A DNA stretch of 51,514 bases from an uncultured Bacteroidales bacterium (lineage in GTDB: Bacteria > Bacteroidota > Bacteroidia > Bacteroidales > UBA932), in assembly GCA_900318015.1 (NCBI GenBank), contig ONJB01000020.1, forward strand, positions 1 through 51,514, read 5' to 3'. The notes beneath the pieces are model-generated. The model had not been told where the DNA came from. It worked only from the letters and a program-made list of their open reading frames with translations, and did no database searches. Below are positions 24,822-33,857 of this stretch, piece after piece (the stretch's first letter is position 1; the number at the start of each line of letters is the position of its first letter). A program made the position numbers and the translations under genes.

Positions 24822-26630
24822 ATGAAAAAGATTATATTCATCCTGACCGCTTGCATCCTGGCCGTTGTCAGCTGCGACAAGATCGACAGCCTGCTGGATA
24901 CGAAGAACTATCAGAAGGCGGACACCTCTTCCTTCCCCCAGACCGAGAAGGACGCAGAACAGCTGGTCAACTCGGCCTACTCCACCATGCACTCCCTGTA
25001 TACGGGCAGTATCTTCCGGATCAACCTGTTCCGGCGCATGATCGCCAGTGACGACTATTACGGCGGCGGCTCCACGAGTTCCAAGGAGACCACGGCCGCG
25101 GACCGTCTGCTCGCCCCGTCCATGGATGAGGACAACTCCCCGTGGAAGAGCTACTACAACGGACTGTTCCGCTGCAACTTCGCCCTCGAGGCCATCACCG
25201 CCATGGAGGACGACAAGTTCACCGGAGACAACAAGAACTGGTTCCTGGGACAGGTGCACTTCATGCGTGCTTTCTGGCTCTGGGAGCTGGCCGAGCGGTA
25301 TGAGACCTTCCCGCTGACGCTTTCCACCGAAGTGGAGAACATGCCCAAGGCCGAAGTCGACGAGATCTACAAGGCGATCGGCGACGACCTCGTCGAGGCC
25401 ATCAAGCTGATTCCGGGGAAATACGGTTATTCCCGGGACAACAATCTCGCCGGCCGCGCCACGAAGTATGCCGCCGAGGCGCTCCTGGGCCGTGTATGGC
25501 TTTTCTACACGGGCTTCTACAAGAAGAGTGAGATGGCAGGCATCTCCAAGGCGCAGGTGATCAGCTACCTGGAGGAATGCGCCAATACCAGCGTCTCCAA
25601 GTTCGACCTGGAGGACGACCCGCGCGAAATCTGGCCTTACACCAATACGTATTCCAGCGGTATCGAGTATGGCGCCGACTTCGACACCTACGCCAACCAC
25701 GAGAATCTCCGCTGGGTGGGCAACCACAGCAAGGAGACCGTCTGGGGCGTGCATTTCTCGCTCACCGGCAACGGTTACAACCGTCTCCCGGAATGGATCG
25801 GCATGCGTAATTCCGCCCAGCGTCCCAACAAGGACAGCTATCCTTATGCGGCCGGTTCCAACGGCAACGCTCCCGTCAACCCCCTCGCGGTCAAGGAGTG
25901 GTATGAGGATCCGGATTACGGCCCGCAGGACAAGCGTTTCTACGGTTCCTTCCTCGCCGCCAACGAAAAGAAGGTCAAGGCTGGAAATCCTTGGTTCGCG
26001 GACGGTTATGTCGAGCTTCCGAACTTCCCGGGCCACGACAGCAAGGAAATCGAAAGAACCTGGTTCTATCCCAAGAAGTATCAGGCGGTCGCCTGCTATT
26101 CCGATGGTGCCAAGTCCAGCCTGCTCAACAACTTCTTCAATGCCGTGAACGGCGCTGTCTCCAACAACCCGAAGAGCGGCAACAAGAACGACGCGATCTA
26201 CATCCGCTTCGCCGACGTGCTGCTGATGCTGGATGAGCTGAAGGAGACCACGACCGGTATGAACCGGCTCCGCGCCCGCGCCGGCCTCGCGCCGTACAGC
26301 GGCTACACCTTCGAGCGGCTCCAGAAAGAGCGTCGCTGGGAACTCTTCACCGAGGGCATGCGTTTCAACGACCTTCGCCGCTGGTATCCCGAAAGAGCCG
26401 GTGAGATCATCCAGCAGAACCAGGACGGCGGCTACATCGAGTTCAAGGGAAAGCCGACGACCTATCAGGAGCTTCCGGGACGTTCCTTCTCCCAGCGGTA
26501 TGCGCTCACCCGCGGTTTCTGGATGATCCCGCAGGAGCAGATCGGCCTCCAGGAAGGAATGCTCACCCAGAACAAGGGATTCGAAGACCAGGATAACTAC
26601 CTCTTCGTCGACGGAGACCTTCCGTACTAG
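24822..26630 (+). CDS. SusD/RagB-type outer-membrane lipoprotein
   Basis: A 602-residue SusD homolog. Its lipoprotein signal MKKIIFILTACILAVVSC puts the lipidated Cys at residue 18. The body has the TPR-like helical fold of the family: TEKDAEQLVNSAYSTMHS near the N-terminus, and a C-terminal RagB/SusD segment with NRLRARAGL, LQKERRWELFTEGMRFNDLR and the end FWMIPQEQIGLQ. It binds glycans at the surface and closes the SusC barrel. It is the last gene of the pair, with a strong hairpin at 26696-26723 after it. Confidence 0.95.
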   Translation: MKKIIFILTACILAVVSCDKIDSLLDTKNYQKADTSSFPQTEKDAEQLVNSAYSTMHSLYTGSIFRINLFRRMIASDDYYGGGSTSSKETTAADRLLAPSMDEDNSPWKSYYNGLFRCNFALEAITAMEDDKFTGDNKNWFLGQVHFMRAFWLWELAERYETFPLTLSTEVENMPKAEVDEIYKAIGDDLVEAIKLIPGKYGYSRDNNLAGRATKYAAEALLGRVWLFYTGFYKKSEMAGISKAQVISYLEECANTSVSKFDLEDDPREIWPYTNTYSSGIEYGADFDTYANHENLRWVGNHSKETVWGVHFSLTGNGYNRLPEWIGMRNSAQRPNKDSYPYAAGSNGNAPVNPLAVKEWYEDPDYGPQDKRFYGSFLAANEKKVKAGNPWFADGYVELPNFPGHDSKEIERTWFYPKKYQAVACYSDGAKSSLLNNFFNAVNGAVSNNPKSGNKNDAIYIRFADVLLMLDELKETTTGMNRLRARAGLAPYSGYTFERLQKERRWELFTEGMRFNDLRRWYPERAGEIIQQNQDGGYIEFKGKPTTYQELPGRSFSQRYALTRGFWMIPQEQIGLQEGMLTQNKGFEDQDNYLFVDGDLPY

Positions 26631-26695
26631 GAATGATGGAAAGTTAGAATAGCAAGCCTTTACAGGCGAACTTAATTTTTGGATTGGTTGGTGTC

Positions 26696-26723
26696 GGCGC
26701 CCGCATGCACATGCGGGCGCCGA
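26696..26723 (+). terminator. Terminator after susD
   Basis: A 13-bp perfect stem, cggcgcccgcatg (26696-26708) against catgcgggcgccg (26711-26723), followed by attgttt. Confidence 0.75.
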
Positions 26724-26753
26724 TTGTTTATTAAAAAATTTTTCTATCTTTGT
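26724..26753 (+). promoter_or_regulatory. proCBA promoter
   Basis: ATTG (26724-26727), 18 bases, TATCTTTG (26746-26753), 24 bases before the proC ATG. Confidence 0.65.
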
Positions 26754-26777
26754 AGACAGAGTTAGTTAGTAGCAGTT

Positions 26778-27569
26778 ATGAAAATTGCGGTTGTGGGCGC
26801 CGGCAATATGGGCGGCGCCATCGCCCGGGGGCTCGTCAAGGCGGGTACGGTCCGGGCGGCTGACGTCACCGTCAGCGACATTTCGGAGGCCGTGCTCCAG
26901 GGTTTTTCCGAGCGGGGATGTTCTACTACGCACGATAATGTGGACGCCGTGAAGGGCGCCGACGTCGTGTTCGTGGTCGTCAAGCCGTGGCTGGTGGAAG
27001 AGGTCGTCAAAGGCCTCAGGGCCGGGTTGGAGTACGCGTCCCAGATCTTTGTCTGCATCGCCGCCGGCATCACGCCGGAGCAGCTTTCGGATTGGCTCGG
27101 CCAGGATGCGGACGGGAGGACGATCCAGTCCTTCCTCGTCATCCCGAATACGGCCATCGATGTCCTTCAGAGCATGACTTTCATCACGCCTGTCCACGCG
27201 GACCAGGCCTCGGTCGACCTCGTCAAGGGCCTTTTCGACACGATGGGCTCGTCGATGGTGATCGAGTACGGCATGATGGCCGCCGCCACGGCCGTGGCGT
27301 CCTGCGGCATCGCCTATGCCATGCGCTACATCCTCGATGCGGCGCGCGGCGGCGTCGAGATGGGGTTCGACCCGTCCGAGGCGGTCCCGGTCGTCTGCCA
27401 GACCATGATCGGCGCCATCGGCCTGATGACCAGGGAGGGGGCCGATCCCGAAGCGGAGATCGTCAAGGTCTGCACGCCCGGCGGTCTCACCCTCAAAGGC
27501 CTCAAGGAAATGGAGGAGGCCGGTTTCACGTCGGCCGTCATCCGCGGCCTCAAAGCTTCCGTCAAATGA
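26778..27569 (+). CDS. proC: Pyrroline-5-carboxylate reductase
   Basis: A 263-residue enzyme catalysing the last step of proline synthesis, reducing pyrroline-5-carboxylate with NAD(P)H. The Rossmann motif GAGNMGGA is at residues 7-14. The dimerisation/active-site region reads AATAVASCGIAYAMRYILDA, where typical enzymes have TALSGSGPAY, and CTPGGLTLKGL matches the family signature T.PGGTT..G. The length is usual. It is the first gene of proCBA, and its stop overlaps the proB start as ATGA, implying translational coupling. Confidence 0.93.
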   Translation: MKIAVVGAGNMGGAIARGLVKAGTVRAADVTVSDISEAVLQGFSERGCSTTHDNVDAVKGADVVFVVVKPWLVEEVVKGLRAGLEYASQIFVCIAAGITPEQLSDWLGQDADGRTIQSFLVIPNTAIDVLQSMTFITPVHADQASVDLVKGLFDTMGSSMVIEYGMMAAATAVASCGIAYAMRYILDAARGGVEMGFDPSEAVPVVCQTMIGAIGLMTREGADPEAEIVKVCTPGGLTLKGLKEMEEAGFTSAVIRGLKASVK

Positions 27570-28645
27570 AAAGGATCGTCATCAAGATCGGGTCCAATGT
27601 CCTGACGCGTCCGGACGGTACCCTGGACGTGACCCGGATCTCGTCCCTGGTGGACCAGGTCCAGGCCGTCCGCGCAGACGGCGCCCAGGTCCTGCTGGTT
27701 TCCAGCGGCGCCGTGGCCTGCGGCCGCAGCCTGCTGGGGCGCGGGGGAGCGGCCCACAAGCTGGACCCCGTCGAACAGCGCCAGCTGTTCTCCGCGGTGG
27801 GCCAGGTGCGGCTCATCGGCCTGTACAGCCGGCTGTTCCAGGACTGGAACACGACCGTTGGGCAGGTGCTCACGATGAAGGAGAGCTTCTCCACCCGCCG
27901 GGAATACCTGAATCAGCGGGCCTGCATGGAGGTGATGCTTGCCAACGACGTGGTCCCCATCATCAACGAGAACGACACCGTGAGCGTCACGGAGCTAATG
28001 TTCACCGACAACGATGAACTGTCCGGCCTGGTCGCTTCGATGATGGATGCCGACACCCTGATGATCCTTTCCAACGTGGACGGCATTTACGACGGGCCGC
28101 CGTCCGATCCGGCCTCGAAGGTCATCGCGAAAGTCCATCCCGGTGAGGACATCAGTGGCGGCATCGGCGCGCAGAAGAGCGGTTTCGGCCGTGGCGGGAT
28201 GCGGTCGAAGTATGCGATCGCCACCCACGCGGCCGAGGAGGGCATCCGCGTCCTCATCGCCAATGGAAAGCGCGAAGGAATCGTCAAGGACCTCTATTTC
28301 GGCGTTCCCGGAACGGTCTGTACCGAGTTCGTCCCGGTCCAGGGCGGCGTCTCCAGCGTGAAGAAATGGATCGCGCACAGCAGCGGCTTCGCCAAAGGCA
28401 CGGTCACGGTCAATGCGGCCGCGTGCGAGGCCCTGTGCGGCGAGCAGGCGGTCAGCCTGCTTCCGGTGGGCGTCGTGTCGGTGCAGGGGGATTTCGAGGA
28501 AGGGGACATCATCGGCATCCTCGATCCTGCAGGCATCCAGTTCGCCGTGGGGCGCAGCGCTTACAGCGCCGCCCAGGCACGGGAAGTCATCGGCCGTCAC
28601 GACTGCCGGCCGCTGGTCCATTACGATTATCTATGTTTGCTGTAG
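27566..28645 (+). CDS. proB: Glutamate 5-kinase with PUA domain
   Basis: A 359-residue kinase that phosphorylates glutamate to glutamyl-5-phosphate, the first and feedback-regulated step of proline synthesis. The amino acid kinase domain shows KRIVIKIGSNVLTRPDGTL, VSSGAVACGR, VVPIINENDTV and the substrate loop TDNDELSGLVASMMDADTL. GGMRSKYAIATHAAEEGIRV closes the domain. The C-terminal PUA domain (about 275-345, GTVTVNAAACEAL ... GRSAYSAAQAREVIG) is present as in E. coli ProB. It overlaps proC by 3 bases (ATGA) and is followed by proA 3 bases after its stop. Confidence 0.95.
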   Translation: MKRIVIKIGSNVLTRPDGTLDVTRISSLVDQVQAVRADGAQVLLVSSGAVACGRSLLGRGGAAHKLDPVEQRQLFSAVGQVRLIGLYSRLFQDWNTTVGQVLTMKESFSTRREYLNQRACMEVMLANDVVPIINENDTVSVTELMFTDNDELSGLVASMMDADTLMILSNVDGIYDGPPSDPASKVIAKVHPGEDISGGIGAQKSGFGRGGMRSKYAIATHAAEEGIRVLIANGKREGIVKDLYFGVPGTVCTEFVPVQGGVSSVKKWIAHSSGFAKGTVTVNAAACEALCGEQAVSLLPVGVVSVQGDFEEGDIIGILDPAGIQFAVGRSAYSAAQAREVIGRHDCRPLVHYDYLCLL

Positions 28646-28648
28646 CAT

Positions 28649-29884
28649 ATGGAAGCGTCATTCATACAGGCAAAACAGGCCGGCAAAAGCATCGCCGGCC
28701 TTTCGGACGAATTGCGGAACGAGGTCTTGCGCGCCGTGGCCGACGAGCTGGTATCCTCCAAAGAGGAACTGCTCCGCGCGAATGCGGAGGATTTGGCCCG
28801 GATGGACCCGTCCTCGCCGCTTTATGACCGACTCATGCTGACGGACGCCCGCATCGAGGCCATCGCCGCGGATATGCGGAACGTCGCGTCGCTGCCTTCG
28901 CCGCTGGGGCGTGTCCTGTTGGACAGGATTCTCCCGAACGGGCTGCATCTGCGGAAGGTCGCCGTGCCTTTCGGGGTGATTGGCGTCATCTATGAAGCCC
29001 GTCCGAACGTGACGCTGGACGTTTTCTCGCTGTGTTTCAAAAGCGGGAATGCCTGCGTGCTGAAGGGCGGGAAGGATGCGGATGCGTCGAACCGCGCCGC
29101 CGTGGCGATCGTGCAGCGGGTGCTGGCGGGCCGGGGCATCGCCCCGGCGGCCGCGACCCTGCTGCCCGCCACGCACGAGGCGGCGAACGCGCTGCTGAAC
29201 GCCGTCGGCTACGTCGACGTCGTCATCCCGCGCGGCGGCCGCCGGCTCATCGACTTTGTCCGCGACAACGCCCGCATCCCCTGCATTGAAACGGGCGCCG
29301 GCGTGGTGAACACGTATTTCGACGCATCGGGGGACCTGGAAATGGGCAAGGCCATCGTGTTCAATGCGAAGACGCGGCGCGTGAGCGTCTGCAACGCGTT
29401 GGACTGCCTCATCGTCCACAGTGCGCGCCTACAGGACCTCCCGGCCCTCTGCGCGCCGCTGGCGGCCAAGAACGTGACCATCTATGCCGACGAGCGTTCG
29501 TTCGGCGTACTGAAGGACGTGTATCCTATGGTGTATCCTGCCGGCCCGGACAGCTTCGGAACCGAGTTCATGGACTATAAGATCGCCGTCCGCACGGTGG
29601 ACAGCCTGCAGGAAGCGATGGACCATATCGCCCGGTACGGCTCCGGCCACAGCGAGAGCATCGTGACGGACGACCCGGCGGCGGCCGCGGCCTTCCAGGC
29701 CGGTGTGGACGCCGCCTGCGTCTACGTCAACGCCCCCACCAGCTTCACCGACGGCGCCCAGTTCGGCCTGGGCGCGGAAATCGGCATCAGCACCCAGAAA
29801 CTGGGCGCCCGCGGCCCGATGGGCCTCGAGGAACTGACCACCTACAAGTGGCTTATCGAAGGGAACGGACAGACTCGCCCGTAG
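28649..29884 (+). CDS. proA: Glutamate-5-semialdehyde dehydrogenase (gamma-glutamyl phosphate reductase)
   Basis: A 411-residue NADPH-dependent enzyme that reduces glutamyl-5-phosphate, the product of ProB, to glutamate semialdehyde. The catalytic cysteine is C248 in RVSVCNALDCL. Other family stretches are VIYEARPNVTLDVFSLCFKS, VIPRGGRRLIDFV and FGLGAEIGIST. The length is usual. It is the third gene of proCBA, 3 bases after proB. It converges on the GH43 gene with 9 bases between stops, and no terminator was found in that gap. Confidence 0.95.
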   Translation: MEASFIQAKQAGKSIAGLSDELRNEVLRAVADELVSSKEELLRANAEDLARMDPSSPLYDRLMLTDARIEAIAADMRNVASLPSPLGRVLLDRILPNGLHLRKVAVPFGVIGVIYEARPNVTLDVFSLCFKSGNACVLKGGKDADASNRAAVAIVQRVLAGRGIAPAAATLLPATHEAANALLNAVGYVDVVIPRGGRRLIDFVRDNARIPCIETGAGVVNTYFDASGDLEMGKAIVFNAKTRRVSVCNALDCLIVHSARLQDLPALCAPLAAKNVTIYADERSFGVLKDVYPMVYPAGPDSFGTEFMDYKIAVRTVDSLQEAMDHIARYGSGHSESIVTDDPAAAAAFQAGVDAACVYVNAPTSFTDGAQFGLGAEIGISTQKLGARGPMGLEELTTYKWLIEGNGQTRP

Positions 29885-29893
29885 TCCCCGCCG

Positions 29894-31414
29894 CTACTTC
29901 ATGACTTTCGGCGTCGGAACCGGCACCTGGGAAGGGGAGTAGCCGGTGGCCTTGCCGAAGACGGAGAAATCCAGGATGCTCAGCGGGCTGGTCCTCGGCC
30001 AGTCGAGCATCGTCAGGCGGACATAGCGGCACTCGACGGGGGCGATTTCATCAAACAGCACATTCCTGGGTACCTGGTTCCCGGACTGGTCCAGCGCGGT
30101 GCGCCAGGCTTTCCCGTCCATCGATACTTCAATCTTATACTTATAGACCGGCGCGGAGCCGGCCGCCCCCGAGAATCCTCTCCGGGCGCCGCCGCCGAAC
30201 AGCAGCCGGGCGCCGTCGACCTGGAAGGTCTGCACGCGGTCGCGGTCCACAGCCGGGGACAGGCTGATGGTGAGGACCGGGTTCGCATCGTCCTCGGCCG
30301 GTTCCCACCAGGTAGCCGTGGAGTTGTCAAGGGCGTATTCCGGGCCTCTGCCGGGCTTGGCGCTCGAGGCGACCTTGGCTTCGCCGGGGAATCCCTGGCC
30401 GGTGCTCATGGTGGTCTTGCCGATGGACACGATGATGGAACCGGAATCTCCCTTCGCGGGATCCTTCACCACGCCCGGCGCCCACTGCGGCGTGTCGGTC
30501 ACGTTGCAGGTGAGGTTTCCGTCCTTGTCCACCAGGACGCGGTCCATGCCGATCCGGCGGCCGCCGCTGCGGAGGACGACCGTATAGAACTGCCAGATGT
30601 TGCCGTCGGGGCCCGTGACCATGCTTCCGTGGGCCGGACCGGTCACGATGCCGTCCGTGCGGCGGAGGAGGGGATTGTTCGGCGCGTACTCGTACGGTCC
30701 CTGCACGTTCTTGGACTTATAATAACCCTCGGCATAGGTCCTCCACTGCGTTCCCGAGGCGGAATACTGCAGATAATAGGTTCCATTGTGCTTGTAGATC
30801 CACGGGCCTTCGATCCAGGCGACGTCCGTGAACTCGTTCTGCTCGCCCTGGCGCTCCCACACATGATCGGGATTGAAGCTGAAATGGTGGGTGACGGGGC
30901 CCACGAACTGCGTGATGTCCTTCGGGTCCAGCTTGACGGAATAGATGCCGCTGATGGCCATGCCCGGCCAGAACAGGTAGGGCTGGTTGTTCTCGTCCAC
31001 ATAGATATGCGGGTCGAAGCCCTGGCTCCAGCCGTGCTCGCGGTCCGGCGTACCCTTCCATTGGCCCAGCACCTCATACGGTCCGAGCGGGTTGTCGGCC
31101 ACCCACACGTTGGAACTGTTGCCGGTCATGTAGAACTTGCCGTTGTAGGGACACACGTCCGGCGCGACCGGCACCCCGGCCACATAGTGGTAATCCCAGT
31201 TGAGTATGTCGGAAGACACCCAGGCGCCGCCTCCGGTGCAGAACATGTAATACTTGCCCTCCCATTGGAAGACACTGACGTCTCCCGAGGCGCTTCCCTG
31301 GCCGATCTCCATCGGAAGCGGGTTGCAGTAGCGTGCATCCTGGCCCAGCGTCTGGGCCTGCAGCAGTCCGGCGGAAAACAGCGCGGCGACTGCCCAAATG
31401 ATCCGTTTGTTCAT
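29894..31414 (-). CDS. GH43-family glycosidase with C-terminal F5/8-type C domain
   Basis: A 506-residue secreted enzyme. The signal peptide (about 1-22, MNKRIIWAVAALFSAGLLQA) precedes a five-bladed beta-propeller GH43 domain. Candidate catalytic acids are the Asp in GSASGDVSVF (base), the Asp in GFDPHIYVDENNQPYLFWPG (pKa modulator) and the Glu in AWIEGPWIY (acid). Residues about 370-495 form an F5/8 type C (CBM32-like) domain (EYALDNSTATWWEP ... CRYVRLTMLDWP). GH43 enzymes remove arabinofuranose, xylose or galactose; the specificity is not readable here. It is a single-gene unit not linked to a SusCD pair, although the GH54 gene 18 kb away could share substrates. The start was chosen at the signal peptide; the in-frame upstream stretch runs through the tRNA-Arg terminator. 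Confidence 0.88.
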   Translation of the reverse strand: MNKRIIWAVAALFSAGLLQAQTLGQDARYCNPLPMEIGQGSASGDVSVFQWEGKYYMFCTGGGAWVSSDILNWDYHYVAGVPVAPDVCPYNGKFYMTGNSSNVWVADNPLGPYEVLGQWKGTPDREHGWSQGFDPHIYVDENNQPYLFWPGMAISGIYSVKLDPKDITQFVGPVTHHFSFNPDHVWERQGEQNEFTDVAWIEGPWIYKHNGTYYLQYSASGTQWRTYAEGYYKSKNVQGPYEYAPNNPLLRRTDGIVTGPAHGSMVTGPDGNIWQFYTVVLRSGGRRIGMDRVLVDKDGNLTCNVTDTPQWAPGVVKDPAKGDSGSIIVSIGKTTMSTGQGFPGEAKVASSAKPGRGPEYALDNSTATWWEPAEDDANPVLTISLSPAVDRDRVQTFQVDGARLLFGGGARRGFSGAAGSAPVYKYKIEVSMDGKAWRTALDQSGNQVPRNVLFDEIAPVECRYVRLTMLDWPRTSPLSILDFSVFGKATGYSPSQVPVPTPKVMK

Positions 31415-31437
31415 GATTATCAATGCTGTGGTCGATA

Positions 31438-31445
31438 CAAAGATA
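31438..31445 (-). promoter_or_regulatory. -7 element of the GH43 gene
   Basis: TATCTTTG on the minus strand, 23 bases upstream of the GH43 ATG. A TTTG at 31468-31471 sits 22 bases further up, overlapping the end of the tRNA-Arg terminator. Confidence 0.6.
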
Positions 31446-31470
31446 ATCAATAATACGGATATGCATACAA

Positions 31471-31500
31471 AAAGCCCCGTTGGAATTCCAACGGGGCTTT
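31471..31500. terminator. Perfect 30-bp palindromic terminator after tRNA-Arg
   Basis: A perfectly palindromic 30-base sequence, aaagccccgttgg then aatt then its complement. It begins 4 bases beyond the tRNA-Arg 3' end and ends the rplS-tRNA transcript on the minus strand. Confidence 0.8.
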
Positions 31501-31950
31501 TCAGTGACTCCAACAGGACTCAAACCTGTAACCTTTTGATCCGTAGTCAAATGCTCTATTCAATTGAGCTATGGAGCCAGGTGCCTTGCGGCTTATGTAG
31601 ACTCTTTCCTTGATGCGGGCCTTCTTACCGGTCAGGTCGCGGAGGTAGAAGATACGTGCGCGACGCACTTTACCGTACTTGTTGACCTCGATCTTGTCGA
31701 TGAACGGGGACTGGAACGGGAAGATTCTCTCGACACCGATACCGCCGGAAACCTTACGGACGGTAAAAGTCTTGGTGAAAGGATCCATGCCCTTCATCTG
31801 GATAACGACACCGCGGAACTTCTGGTCGCGCTCCTTGTCTCCTTCTTTGATCCGGTAGGTCACGGTGATCGTGTCACCTGCCTTGAACTCCGGGAATTCA
31901 GCGGCCTTGCCACCGGCAAAAGCCTGCTCTGCTACTTTAATCAAATCCAT
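31501..31950 (-). CDS. rplS: Ribosomal protein L19 with an in-frame extension through tRNA-Arg
   Basis: L19 of the large ribosomal subunit, at the 30S-50S interface. Residues 1 to about 117 match the family throughout ([58 protein letters not shown]). Bacteroidales L19 is usually about 115-120 residues, yet no in-frame stop occurs before the tRNA. The frame continues through the whole tRNA-Arg gene and stops at TGA (31501-31503), adding about 32 residues (to 149) with tRNA-derived sequence such as [20 protein letters not shown] stop (TAA) exists just upstream of the tRNA in the +1 frame, so loss of the normal stop, a recent frameshift or a sequencing error could explain it. The start is ATG of MDLIKVAEQ; the promoter is at 32022-32053. 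Confidence 0.9.
   Translation of the reverse strand: MDLIKVAEQAFAGGKAAEFPEFKAGDTITVTYRIKEGDKERDQKFRGVVIQMKGMDPFTKTFTVRKVSGGIGVERIFPFQSPFIDKIEVNKYGKVRRARIFYLRDLTGKKARIKERVYISRKAPGSIAQLNRAFDYGSKGYRFESCWSH
31505..31578 (-). tRNA. tRNA-Arg(ACG)
   Basis: A 74-nt cloverleaf. The acceptor GGCTCCA pairs with TGGAGTC (one G-T), discriminator A. The D arm is GCTC/GAGC with loop AATTGAATA. The anticodon arm is TTTGA/TCAAA with loop CTACGGA, giving anticodon ACG. The T arm is ACAGG/CCTGT with loop TTTGAGT. The usual G19-C56 pair appears as A19-U56, and position 15 is A with U48. CCA is not encoded. The gene lies in frame inside the rplS reading frame. Confidence 0.93.
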
Positions 31951-32021
31951 TTTTTCAATTCTCCTTGCTTGCAACGTTGCCGTTCAACTCCTGGGCAAGA
32001 GGTTGCTCCGTTTTGGGACTG

Positions 32022-32053
32022 CAAATGTAGAAAGTTTTTTTGGATTCAGCAAA
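32022..32053 (-). promoter_or_regulatory. rplS promoter
   Basis: On the minus strand, TTTG (32050-32053), 20 bases, TACATTTG (32022-32029). The leader of about 65 nt contains a gcaacgttgc palindrome and could carry L19 autoregulation; that is speculative. Confidence 0.75.
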
Positions 32054-32059
32054 TATTTT

Positions 32060-33244
32060 TTAGAAAATATTCTTTTCCTTGTCAAAAATCGCCTTGTCAT
32101 CCCGGCTGAGGTCCGGTGTGAAGGTGGAATTGTTCCGGATGGACTCCATCATGTCCTTCTCCGAACGGGAGAGCTTGCGCGGTATCCAGACCAGGATCTT
32201 CACGTACAGGTCGCCGGTGCCGCGGCCGTAGCCCTGGACGGAAGGAAGGCCCTTGCCCCGGAGTTTGATGACCGTACCGGACTGGGTGCCCGGATCCAGT
32301 TTTACCTTATAACTGCCGTCCAGGCAGGGGACGGAGATCTCGCATCCCAGCATCGCGTCCATCACGGAGATGATCCGCGTGTAGAACAGGTTGTTCCCGT
32401 CGCGGCGCAGGTTGGAATGCGCTTCCTCCTTGATGACGACGAGCAGGTCGCCGTTCGTGCCGCCGCGCATGGCGGAGTGCCCTTCGCCGCGCACGGTCAC
32501 CTGCATGCCTTCCTCCACGCCGGCGGGGATCTTCACCCGTACCGTCTCGCGGCGGCGCTCCAGGCCCGTTCCGTTACAACGCCGGCAGGGATTGGTGATC
32601 ACCTTGCCTTCGCCGCCGCACTGCGGGCAGGTTTCGTAGGAGACGGCCCGGCCGAAGAGGCTGTTCACCACGCGCTGGGTCTGTCCCCGGCCGTTGCAGT
32701 TCGGACAGGTCTTGACATCGGATGCGTTCTTGGTTCCCTTGCCGCCGCAGTCGGGGCAGGGACGGTTCCGCTCGATGGTCACTTCCTTCTCACAGCCGGT
32801 GGCGATTTCCTCCAGGGTGAGCTTGACGCTCGTGCGGATGTCCCGGCCACGGTAGGTGCGCGTCTGGGTATGGCTGCTCTGGGAGCCGTTGAAACTGAAG
32901 TCGAAGCCGCCGCCCCCAAAGTTGAAGCCTCCGCCGAACACGTTCCGGAGGATGTCGTTCAGGTCGAAGCCGCCGAAGTCGAAGCCACCGCCGCCGCCCA
33001 TCTGGTCGCCGGCGAAGCCGAACTGGTCGTACCGGGCCTTCTTGTCGGGGTCGCTCAGCACCGAGTAGGCCTCGGCCGCCTCCTTGAAGTTCTCCTCGGC
33101 GGTCTTCTTCTCCGCGTCGGAGGCGTTCACCCAGCGGTCCGGGTGCCATTTCAGCGCCAGCTTGCGGTATGCGGCCTTGATCTCGTCGGCCGATGCCGAC
33201 TTGGTCACGCCCAATACCTCGTAGTAGTCTCTTTTCTGTGCCAT
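32060..33244 (-). CDS. dnaJ: Chaperone DnaJ
   Basis: A 394-residue type I Hsp40 co-chaperone that stimulates the DnaK ATPase and delivers substrates. The J domain (1-75) has the HPD motif in LKWHPDRW. A Gly/Phe-rich region follows (about 80-120). The zinc-binding domain has four repeats: [24 protein letters not shown] and CRRCNGTG. The C-terminal substrate-binding domains complete the usual length. It lies 4 bases downstream of grpE in the same operon. Its end lies next to the rplS promoter. Confidence 0.97.
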   Translation of the reverse strand: MAQKRDYYEVLGVTKSASADEIKAAYRKLALKWHPDRWVNASDAEKKTAEENFKEAAEAYSVLSDPDKKARYDQFGFAGDQMGGGGGFDFGGFDLNDILRNVFGGGFNFGGGGFDFSFNGSQSSHTQTRTYRGRDIRTSVKLTLEEIATGCEKEVTIERNRPCPDCGGKGTKNASDVKTCPNCNGRGQTQRVVNSLFGRAVSYETCPQCGGEGKVITNPCRRCNGTGLERRRETVRVKIPAGVEEGMQVTVRGEGHSAMRGGTNGDLLVVIKEEAHSNLRRDGNNLFYTRIISVMDAMLGCEISVPCLDGSYKVKLDPGTQSGTVIKLRGKGLPSVQGYGRGTGDLYVKILVWIPRKLSRSEKDMMESIRNNSTFTPDLSRDDKAIFDKEKNIF

Positions 33245-33248
33245 ATCG

Positions 33249-33836
33249 TTATGCTCCTACGATCACTTTCGCGAAGCGGAGAACCTTGCCGCCCAGGGTG
33301 TAGCCCGTCTGGGCCACTTCGATGACCTTGCCTTTGAGGTCTTCGGTCGGGGCGGGGAAGAGGGTCACGGCCTCGTGGAGTTCAGTGTCGAACACCTCGC
33401 CCTTGGCCTCGATCCGCTCCAGGCCCTTCGTCTTCAGGTAGCCCATGAGCTTGTTGAAGATGAGCTGGACGCCCTCGACGGCCGCTTCGTTGCCTTCGGT
33501 CTTCTCCAGCTGGGAGAGGGCGATCTCGCAGTCGTCCAGGACGGGGAGGAGGCCCTTGATGGTGTCGGCCGAGGCAGATTTCACCAGTTCCAGCTTCTCC
33601 TCGGCGGTGCGGCGGCGGAACGTATCGAACTCCGCCATGAGACGGAGATACTCGTTCTTGCGCTCGGCCTCCTTGGCGTCGGTTTCGGCCATCTTGGCTT
33701 CGGCGCCGGCCGCCTTGGCCTCCGCTTCCGCGGCCTTCTTTTCGGCTTCTTCCACCTGTTTCTTCAGTTCTTCCACTTCTTTGAGGACCTTCGACAGGTC
33801 CTTGCTTTCGTTATCTTTTTTCTTTTTTTCTGCCAT
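33249..33836 (-). CDS. grpE: Nucleotide exchange factor GrpE
   Basis: A 195-residue GrpE, which releases ADP from DnaK. The N-terminal half is a long Lys/Glu/Ala coiled coil ([22 protein letters not shown]). The conserved core follows: [20 protein letters not shown], then [12 protein letters not shown]. The C-terminal beta domain ends [21 protein letters not shown], the family signature. It forms a two-gene operon with dnaJ; dnaK is not in this window. The promoter is at 33892-33923, with a hairpin at the start of the leader. Confidence 0.96.
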   Translation of the reverse strand: MAEKKKKDNESKDLSKVLKEVEELKKQVEEAEKKAAEAEAKAAGAEAKMAETDAKEAERKNEYLRLMAEFDTFRRRTAEEKLELVKSASADTIKGLLPVLDDCEIALSQLEKTEGNEAAVEGVQLIFNKLMGYLKTKGLERIEAKGEVFDTELHEAVTLFPAPTEDLKGKVIEVAQTGYTLGGKVLRFAKVIVGA

Positions 33837-33857
33837 GGTGCTGTCAATTCATGTCAA

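Noticed and set aside
21732-26036. A 1434-codon frame antisense to susC and susD
   Set aside because: The same GC-driven shadow effect; the sense strand encodes unmistakable SusC and SusD.
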